Source: an uncultured Bacteroidia bacterium
GTDB lineage: Bacteria > Bacteroidota > Bacteroidia > Bacteroidales > F082
Direction: 5' to 3'
Length of the DNA stretch: 64,000 nucleotides
NCBI GenBank assembly: GCA_902767725.1
Contig: CACXIM010000005.1
Location: forward strand, 1-64,000
The notes below the pieces were generated by a model, which saw only the letters and a list, made by a program, of their open reading frames with translations, searched no databases and was not told the DNA's origin. The translations under genes and the position numbers were made by a program. This document shows positions 58,645 to 64,000 of this stretch, piece by piece (position 1 is the stretch's first letter; every line of letters begins with the position of its first letter).

Positions 58645-60054
58645 TCAAAAAGAAGGAAATTTATTTTCAAGTTTTTGTATATTTTGCTTAAACTCGAAAT
58701 AGTCCTTCCCTCCCGGCACCACCATTCCGATTTTTTTCAAAACGCCTTTTGTTTCAATAATTTTGTATTCGTCTTCTATATAGCCTTGTTGACTATTGGC
58801 TTCGTCTTGTTGGACAGGATGAATAAGGATCCCTTTATCTGCTTCGAACCGATACATATACATGATGGTCTTGTAATACACCGCCGAGGCTCTGTCGTCA
58901 TCTAAATGGTGGCTAAAATGTAAAGGGATGTATTTGGCATCTGACACAATACGGTTTTCTTTATCAAGGTAATCAGGAATGATTTGTTGGAATCTATGTT
59001 TCTTGCCATTTTCTTCTCTTTCAAAGAGATCGAAATCTCTTTTCCTTTTTGTAAAATGCGTCAACCCAGAACCAATTTCCGACAACACCTTTGCCACATA
59101 CTCCTCCCACAGCCATGCTGCATCGATGAGGATGCCGTGAATCTTATCGCCGTTTTCGCCGTAACTCAGTTTCTCGTGGCGCAGGATATGCAAGCAGAGT
59201 TTTTGCAAAGCGGCATATTTCGTGTAATAAGGATGAGAAACTGGTCGCAGATTCTCGTTGATGACAGATTGCATCTGCCTCGGTTGGAATGATGGGGTAG
59301 CTTGGATGATTTGCTGCACATAGCCCTCTGTGTCAGGGTCGTTATGAAGGACGGCTTTCCCGAAAGGCTTACGACGGATGAACTCTATCGTATGCCTGAT
59401 GAGTTGGGTGACAGGATTGTCGTAGCTGAATTCACGCGTACGGTAGGCAATCTTTCCGTTGGCGGGGATGTTGCGCCGTATGTGTCGGTTGATATCAATC
59501 ACACCACGCACATTGGCATCGTTGTACTCGTGATAGACGTATTTCTTGTACATGCCTTGCGACATGGCTTCTTTCAGCAGTTTTGGGAAGAAAAACAAAA
59601 GAAAATCAAAGATAGCATCATCATGCGAGGAAGAAGTGTTTAAATCAAAAAAGTTCAAAGAAAGCACCTTCCCTAGCATATAATACAGGAAATAATCCTT
59701 TACTTCGTCGTTTTCCCCATAAGAAAAGCGGGAATGAATACGGATGTCCATCCCATTACATCCTATGAAACCAACAAGATTACCAGTCGTAATGCTCTCT
59801 GGGCTTCCTTCTTTATCCTCTGCATAACTCAGCACATAGGAATCCCCTATCTCATCCTTTGTTTCCTTAAAAGAATGTGGTAAGACAAGTATATCACACC
59901 CTCTGTCGTTTTTCATTTCCGACAAGGAATGAGACGACAGATAACGAAGAGCAGCTCTATCCTTTTCAGATATTATTTCAACCTGACTTCGGTCATTAGG
60001 ATGGTTGTCCTTCAGATGAAGTATCGTTAATTCACTTGCTGTTGCCATCTGCAT
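58645..60054 (-). CDS. mcrC: McrC subunit of McrBC restriction system
   Basis: 469 residues. The N-terminal domain (GNLVGFIGCNGMDIRIHSRF) matches the McrC/LlaJI-type recognition-linked fold. The C-terminal PD-(D/E)XK core has QIIPDYLDKENRIVSDAKYIP, with Asp and Asp-x-Lys catalytic residues. McrC is the nuclease part that needs McrB GTPase to cut modified DNA. It overlaps the mcrB 3' end by 23 nt (start M1 or M3). The pair is a likely type IV restriction system. Confidence 0.88.
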   Translation of the reverse strand: MQMATASELTILHLKDNHPNDRSQVEIISEKDRAALRYLSSHSLSEMKNDRGCDILVLPHSFKETKDEIGDSYVLSYAEDKEGSPESITTGNLVGFIGCNGMDIRIHSRFSYGENDEVKDYFLYYMLGKVLSLNFFDLNTSSSHDDAIFDFLLFFFPKLLKEAMSQGMYKKYVYHEYNDANVRGVIDINRHIRRNIPANGKIAYRTREFSYDNPVTQLIRHTIEFIRRKPFGKAVLHNDPDTEGYVQQIIQATPSFQPRQMQSVINENLRPVSHPYYTKYAALQKLCLHILRHEKLSYGENGDKIHGILIDAAWLWEEYVAKVLSEIGSGLTHFTKRKRDFDLFEREENGKKHRFQQIIPDYLDKENRIVSDAKYIPLHFSHHLDDDRASAVYYKTIMYMYRFEADKGILIHPVQQDEANSQQGYIEDEYKIIETKGVLKKIGMVVPGGKDYFEFKQNIQKLENKFPSF

Positions 60055-61558
60055 CCTTCAAATCATAGACATTCTTTAGTTGGGTAAGCAATGCTGTTGC
60101 ATTTGGTATTCCTCGCAGATACTCAAACAATACACCCTTAATATGGTTTTCCCATAGTTTATCCCAATCATTGCTATATTTTTCTATTTTCTTAAAGTAG
60201 GCCGCACCAATGTGATAGGCAGAAGTAAAGCCCTCAAGAAGATTATGATCCTTGTCATTTTTTTCTGAATAGATGGCATCATTTAATGCGTCCATTCTTT
60301 TTTTTGCTTCATCAATAACGTTTTGCTGCGTCAAATTGCCAAGAATTGAATCTTGTGTTTTCGTAGCTATAATTTCATAGAAAGCAAAACGTCGACGGAA
60401 CGCAAAATCCATACTCTCCACACTACGATCGATATCATTCATAGTCCCAATTAAATAAACGTTTTCTGGCACATAAAACCCTGTTTTAAACGGATAATAG
60501 AATACTTTTTGGGGCTCGACCTTTGTATTATCATCTGTTAGAGTTTGGTCCTCATCTATCAAGTTCTGATACTGCGTCTTAACTCTATTGCTCATTCCTG
60601 TGTCTTTATCCGACTCACCTCTATATCCAGGATCAATAGAGAAGAACAACTCACCAAATATCTTTGAAATCTCCCCTCTGTTGATTTCATCTATCACAAA
60701 TACATATTTATTATCAGGATTGTCATCTGCTGCTGCCTTTTTGCAGAACGCCTTGAATATTCCATCCTTGCGCTTAAACACAATAGGGTCCCCTTGCTGA
60801 GTTGGCCGTAGACCTTCTACAAAGTCAGTATAATCATAAGAAGGATGAAACTGAACAAATTCATATCGGCCGTTGTCCTTTGTGGCACCCATAGCATTTG
60901 CAATTTCGCGGGCAAGATGGGTTTTTCCTGTACCAGGAGCACCAGTAAGGATGATATTATAATTCTTCTCAAGTAATATTTTTAATTTCTGTTCCATTTT
61001 CGTATTATTTATTCCTTCTTCTAAAACCTTTTTGTAAATATTATACATAGATCCTTTTATTCTATTAGCTATCGTTTGAATTATTAAATCAGTGATAGGT
61101 TCTTTAACCTGAAAACCAAATTTCACAAACGATTTATCCTCTACCCTTTTTAGATTATCAATAGTTTTACCATCCAAAAAAGACGCTCCTTGGTTTATGA
61201 GTTCTTCAATGTCTTGATCCTTATTATCCCAAAGGGCAACAAAAGCGCTTGCATAGGGTTGTATATATTCTACGGGCGTTTTTTCGTTTTTTCCGAATAC
61301 GTGCTGTGAATTAAACCCTAAACCATACGATAGTGTTCCTCCTCTAAAAGTAATTTCAAATTGTATCTCTGTACCACCTCCTCGGTTTTTTGCCCATTCT
61401 GGATGATCTTCATTATAATCAAACAATATTCTTTTATTTGAAGGTCGTTTTTTTTGTTTGACGCTCCTTCTTTTTTCCGCAAACTGTTCGCAGAATTCCT
61501 TTCCTAATTTTTCATGAACGGCTTCTATTATTTTTTCCAGATTATTATAATACACCAT
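60032..61558 (-). CDS. mcrB: McrB AAA+ GTPase of McrBC restriction system
   Basis: 508 residues. The first ~200 residues are a variable domain with KNRGGGTEIQFEITFRGGT, probably the part that reads modified DNA, unlike DUF3578 of E. coli McrB. The AAA+ part has Walker A TGAPGTGKTHLA, the FHPSYDYTDFVEGLRP stretch, Walker B KYVFVIDEINRGEISKIFGE and the McrB signature GTMNDIDRSVESMDFAFRRR. It precedes mcrC. Target base is unknown. Confidence 0.88.
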   Translation of the reverse strand: MVYYNNLEKIIEAVHEKLGKEFCEQFAEKRRSVKQKKRPSNKRILFDYNEDHPEWAKNRGGGTEIQFEITFRGGTLSYGLGFNSQHVFGKNEKTPVEYIQPYASAFVALWDNKDQDIEELINQGASFLDGKTIDNLKRVEDKSFVKFGFQVKEPITDLIIQTIANRIKGSMYNIYKKVLEEGINNTKMEQKLKILLEKNYNIILTGAPGTGKTHLAREIANAMGATKDNGRYEFVQFHPSYDYTDFVEGLRPTQQGDPIVFKRKDGIFKAFCKKAAADDNPDNKYVFVIDEINRGEISKIFGELFFSIDPGYRGESDKDTGMSNRVKTQYQNLIDEDQTLTDDNTKVEPQKVFYYPFKTGFYVPENVYLIGTMNDIDRSVESMDFAFRRRFAFYEIIATKTQDSILGNLTQQNVIDEAKKRMDALNDAIYSEKNDKDHNLLEGFTSAYHIGAAYFKKIEKYSNDWDKLWENHIKGVLFEYLRGIPNATALLTQLKNVYDLKDADGNSK

Positions 61559-61579
61559 TTAGCAAAACGATTTCCCTAC

Positions 61580-61594
61580 ACATCGCGAGGTTTT
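61580..61594 (-). promoter_or_regulatory. Shared upstream motif, copy 2
   Basis: Same 15 nt as at 55676-55690, located 21 nt before the mcrB start. Identity over 15 nt with no further similarity suggests a functional site rather than a recent duplication. Confidence 0.45.
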
Positions 61595-61638
61595 AACTAT
61601 TTATATTTCTGTTTATTTCTTGTTATTTCTTTTCAAAC

Positions 61639-61866
61639 TCATTTCTTCCTCACTCCCCCACTATACTCCCGGATATAGATCCCATAGTCGGTGTAGACCT
61701 CGATATCGCGACCGTTGGCGGCCAAGAGGAGGTCGAGGATGTGGTGGCCGTTGAACTCGGTGACGCGACTCCATGAGTTGCTGCCCATCGTAGCTCTTTG
61801 CAACTGCCGGTCGTCGTTGGGATTAATGCGGTAGATGAAACCGCCTACTTTTACTGCTTGTGCCAT
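61639..61866 (-). CDS. Small beta-rich protein, unknown
   Basis: 75 residues from the ATG at 61864-61866 (MAQAVKVGGFIYRINP). The longer in-frame start is excluded because the promoter lies at 61889-61920. The sequence has GGFIYRINPNDDRQLQR, WSRVTEFNGHHILDLLLAANG and IEVYTDYGIYIREYSG, probably two beta meanders. No family recognised. It is monocistronic, downstream in orientation of the LRR gene group, and upstream of mcrB by ~80 nt. Confidence 0.6.
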   Translation of the reverse strand: MAQAVKVGGFIYRINPNDDRQLQRATMGSNSWSRVTEFNGHHILDLLLAANGRDIEVYTDYGIYIREYSGGVRKK

Positions 61867-61888
61867 GGTTCCATTGTGTTTTATACGG

Positions 61889-61920
61889 CAAAAATAAGGG
61901 TTTTTAATTATATTTCCAAA
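61889..61920 (-). promoter_or_regulatory. Bacteroidetes-type promoter for small gene at 61639
   Basis: On the minus strand TTTG, 20 nt, TATTTTTG, a full consensus match 22 nt upstream of the chosen start codon. Confidence 0.7.
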
Positions 61921-62069
61921 TAAAGAAATGCCGTCGAGACAGTCTCTCAAAGAGAATTTGCAAAACCCCTACCAGGTAGGGATTCTATTCCTTTGCCAGT
62001 GGGCAAGGTTTCCTTCGACCTCTTCCTTGTACTTTTACATTTAGCATAATCATAGTATCACACTACTCT

Positions 62070-62166
62070 AAAAGCCTCATCGCGGGCGCAGACCCGCGAT
62101 CTCATAAAGCGGGGGTGTACCCCTATAGCTCAGGAGATCGCGGATGTTCCTCCGCGATGAGGCTTA
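62070..62166. repeat. Palindromic element, family B copy 2
   Basis: Outer arms aagcctcatcgcgg and ccgcgatgaggctt are perfect; inner gcgggcgcagacccgc and a gggggtgtacccc hairpin give a cloverleaf-like form. It shares about 25 nt with the element at 18359. The surrounding spacer also has cctaccaggtagg and ttgccagtgggcaa palindromes. Confidence 0.7.
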
Positions 62167-62197
62167 AGGTGTGAGTGTAGTACATGGGTGATTGATG

Positions 62198-63052
62198 CTA
62201 AAACTCCTTGATCGTCTCAAAACCACACCAGGGTTCAGCCTTTTCGAAGGCCTCACGACAGCCTTTGGGCACATAGAGCCAGTCGTTCCAGTTCGAGGGC
62301 CAGCCCGTCGACTCGTCGTCGAGCATCTCCACCTGGCATTGGGCAGGGTCGGTGAAATGGACGTAGATGTCCCTTCCCTCGTAGGGGCCGTCATCAATCT
62401 CTATTACCGAGTCAGGGATGACAACTTTGGTCAGGTTGGCGCAGGCGCAGAAGGCTTCCTTGCCGATTTTCTTCACCGAATCAGGGATGATGACTTCCTC
62501 CAACTCATCAGAGCAGATGAAGGCCAGTTCTCCGATTTCAGCCACCGTGTTTGGAATAGGTTCTTTGGGGGTTCCTATCACTAACACGTTGTCCTTTTTG
62601 GTGACCAGATGTCCACTCCGCATTTCGTATGTTGGGTTGTCGGGAGCCACCTCAAGCACCAGATTTTCGCAGGGAAAAGCTTCGGGGTCGATTTTTCGCA
62701 CCGAGGCGGAGATGAAAAGGTGTTTCAGGTTATCATAATCCTGATAGGCATATTTTTCAATCTTGGTGACCGTGTCGGGAATCTCGACAGACTCAATCCT
62801 TCCCTTTCTCTCCTTCTCAGCCCACCATTGACGCGTTTCTTCAGCTTTCTGCTTCTTGGCCTTTCTGATTTTGGGACACGCGAAAGGCAGGAGGAAAGGC
62901 CAGATGAGAACACGCCAAACGCTCCATTTTTTAGATGATTCTCTGCCGTATTTGGCATCGAAATAGTTCTCTTCCATCCAAAGGACGATGAATATGCCAC
63001 TTGTGATATAGGCGGTGAAGATAAGGGCAAAAATAAGACTATTTACGTCCAT
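62198..63052 (-). CDS. Membrane-anchored BspA-like leucine-rich repeat protein
   Basis: 284 residues. An N-terminal membrane helix (LIFALIFTAYITSGIFIVLW) and cytoplasmic or linker basic segment are followed by LRR_5 (BspA/TpLRR) units: VEIPDTVTKIEKYAYQDYDN, ISASVRKIDPEAFPCENL, VAEIGELAFICSDELEEVI and VKKIGKEAFCACANLTKVV. The last part DDGPYEGRDIYVHFTDPAQC is a conserved cap also seen in the frameshifted copy at 54573. BspA-type LRRs are surface or ligand-binding repeats; here the helix suggests inner-membrane anchoring. Its paralogue is broken. Confidence 0.8.
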   Translation of the reverse strand: MDVNSLIFALIFTAYITSGIFIVLWMEENYFDAKYGRESSKKWSVWRVLIWPFLLPFACPKIRKAKKQKAEETRQWWAEKERKGRIESVEIPDTVTKIEKYAYQDYDNLKHLFISASVRKIDPEAFPCENLVLEVAPDNPTYEMRSGHLVTKKDNVLVIGTPKEPIPNTVAEIGELAFICSDELEEVIIPDSVKKIGKEAFCACANLTKVVIPDSVIEIDDGPYEGRDIYVHFTDPAQCQVEMLDDESTGWPSNWNDWLYVPKGCREAFEKAEPWCGFETIKEF

Positions 63053-63136
63053 ATTGCTGATATTTTATGGGTTCACAACATAATATTATAGTCATTATTT
63101 GCCGAAAATTCAAAATTCACCTATACATTGAGAGAT

Positions 63137-63553
63137 TCAATAGTACCAATAATATCGGTTGTTTTCATCAAGCGCCCACCACTTTTCTTCTTCCATGAAT
63201 TCATATTCACGTTCAAAAGCATATTTCATAGCTTTGGTTTTTATCTCTTGCTGTTTCCATGCGATGATGGCTTGGACGGTGGCATTGTCCTTATTATAAT
63301 CGATGATTTGAGCTGTATTGCCTTGTTCAATTTCTTCTTCAATTTCCCATACGGTTTCACAGGGTCTTTCATTGATGATCAGCTTGGTTCCATCTGATTT
63401 GATAAAGTTCATCTGATCTTCAAGCTTGAAGATTTCATCGTAGTGAGTTCTCAGCTCGTCAACCAGCTTTTCGTTAGCCTTGATCTCATCAATGGCCATG
63501 AGTCTTTTCTTGTAGTTTTCTTCTTTGTTTTTGTAGTATTCAGAGCTTGTCAT
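63137..63553 (-). CDS. Charged helical protein, unknown
   Basis: 138 residues rich in Glu and Lys: SSEYYKNKEENYKKRLMAID, DELRTHYDEIFKLEDQMNFI, and the C-terminal EFMEEEKWWALDENNRYYWYY. A coiled-coil start and an aromatic tail are visible. No signal peptide. It lies between two LRR genes. No family recognised. Confidence 0.55.
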   Translation of the reverse strand: MTSSEYYKNKEENYKKRLMAIDEIKANEKLVDELRTHYDEIFKLEDQMNFIKSDGTKLIINERPCETVWEIEEEIEQGNTAQIIDYNKDNATVQAIIAWKQQEIKTKAMKYAFEREYEFMEEEKWWALDENNRYYWYY

Positions 63554-63614
63554 AATGGCGATGTGATTGATTTGTTTTCTACAACACTGTTATTAGACTT
63601 ACTGATTTACGCTA

Positions 63615-64000
63615 TCAATCCCAATAATCTGGACGACTGTCGCCTTTGTAATAGAAATCCATCGCATAACCTTTTTTCAGATTCTCGGCTAGTTGCTCTG
63701 AGGTTGGGTTATTGATTATTGTTTTGGGCACCCCTCTTAAGTCCGTCCAACAATCCACTTCCTCAAGGTTGTCAGGAACAACAACCTCGCACAATGCCGT
63801 GCAGCCCGCAAAAGCATTTGCATCAATTCGTTTCAGAGACTTACATAACTTGATGGTGGTTAATGAAGGGCAGTCCTCGAAAACAAAAGGGCGAATTGTT
63901 GAGATGTTCATGGAGAACTCTACTTTCTCCAACTCTTTGTCTCCACGCCAAACATCAGAGCTTACAATACTGCTTTTTAATGGACAACCCTCCACTTCTT
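63615..64000 (-). CDS. BspA-like LRR protein, 5' end beyond window
   Basis: The frame is open to the right edge, so the N-terminus is missing; at least 128 codons are visible. LRR_5 units include LEKVEFSMNISTIRPFVFED, LTTIKLCKSLKRIDANAFAG and LCEVVVPDNLEEVDCWTDL, followed by a C-terminal cap (GVPKTIINNPTSEQLAENL). It is the third LRR-type gene in this accessory stretch. Location cannot be judged without the start. Confidence 0.75.
   Translation of the reverse strand, partial: EVEGCPLKSSIVSSDVWRGDKELEKVEFSMNISTIRPFVFEDCPSLTTIKLCKSLKRIDANAFAGCTALCEVVVPDNLEEVDCWTDLRGVPKTIINNPTSEQLAENLKKGYAMDFYYKGDSRPDYWD

Noticed and set aside
1..64000. tRNA, rRNA, transposase or phage genes
   Set aside because: Looked for tRNA-like cloverleaf ends, conserved rRNA stretches, DDE or integrase motifs in the spacers and frames; none seen.

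Overview
The window looks like the chromosome of an uncultured gut or rumen Bacteroidales bacterium. Four secreted proteases carry type IX secretion C-terminal domains. There are several fimbrillin-like lipoproteins, a RecQ without an HRDC domain, a DUF1573 protein and a K+-dependent membrane pyrophosphatase. Upstream regions repeatedly show the Bacteroidetes-type promoter (TTTG or CTTG, about 19-20 nt, TAnnTTTG). I saw no rRNA, tRNA, CRISPR array, transposase or phage gene.

Layout. 0-10 kb (minus strand) is a surface-lipoprotein locus: two tandem fimbrillin/FISUMP-type lipoproteins, a third lipoprotein with MucBP-like repeats, and two copies of a module made of promoter, ~320-nt structured leader and a 50-residue peptide gene, each copy heading a lipoprotein operon. 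8.4-11.3 kb holds a lipoprotein, a MauE/DoxX-thioredoxin fusion, a poly-Asn protein and trmH. 11.4-25.4 kb is mostly housekeeping: TPR protein, fmt, HU, recQ, uvrB, lolD, a large TPR/Ala-rich protein, nth, a LolC/E-type permease and a NamZ-like muramidase. 25.5-29.2 kb is one minus-strand operon: SpoIIE-type phosphatase, RsbW-like kinase, STAS antagonist, RelA/SpoT-type alarmone synthetase and HD alarmone hydrolase. This partner-switching cascade translationally coupled to an alarmone on/off pair is one of the best candidates here for an undescribed system. 29.2-38 kb holds an APH-like kinase, an aminotransferase, DUF1573, hppA, a bifunctional-nuclease-type protein, and a nucleoside permease-thyA-folA group.

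38-48.8 kb is a tandem array of four C10 (streptopain/PrtT-type) cysteine proteases with T9SS sorting domains. 49-52.7 kb has a conserved secreted protein and two more fimbrillin-like lipoproteins flanking a third small peptide gene of the same general kind as the two at 5.5 and 7.7 kb.

52.9-64 kb is an accessory or defence region: a degenerate sigma-70 region 1.2/2 domain fused to a SEL1-like repeat and lacking region 4, a frameshifted and an intact copy of a membrane-anchored BspA-type LRR protein, a PD-(D/E)XK nuclease-like protein, a DUF2779 (Cas4-like plus DEDD exonuclease-like) protein, an orphan gene, McrC and McrB, several small unknown genes and many palindromic repeats. All functions are read from motifs and family knowledge; no database search was run.
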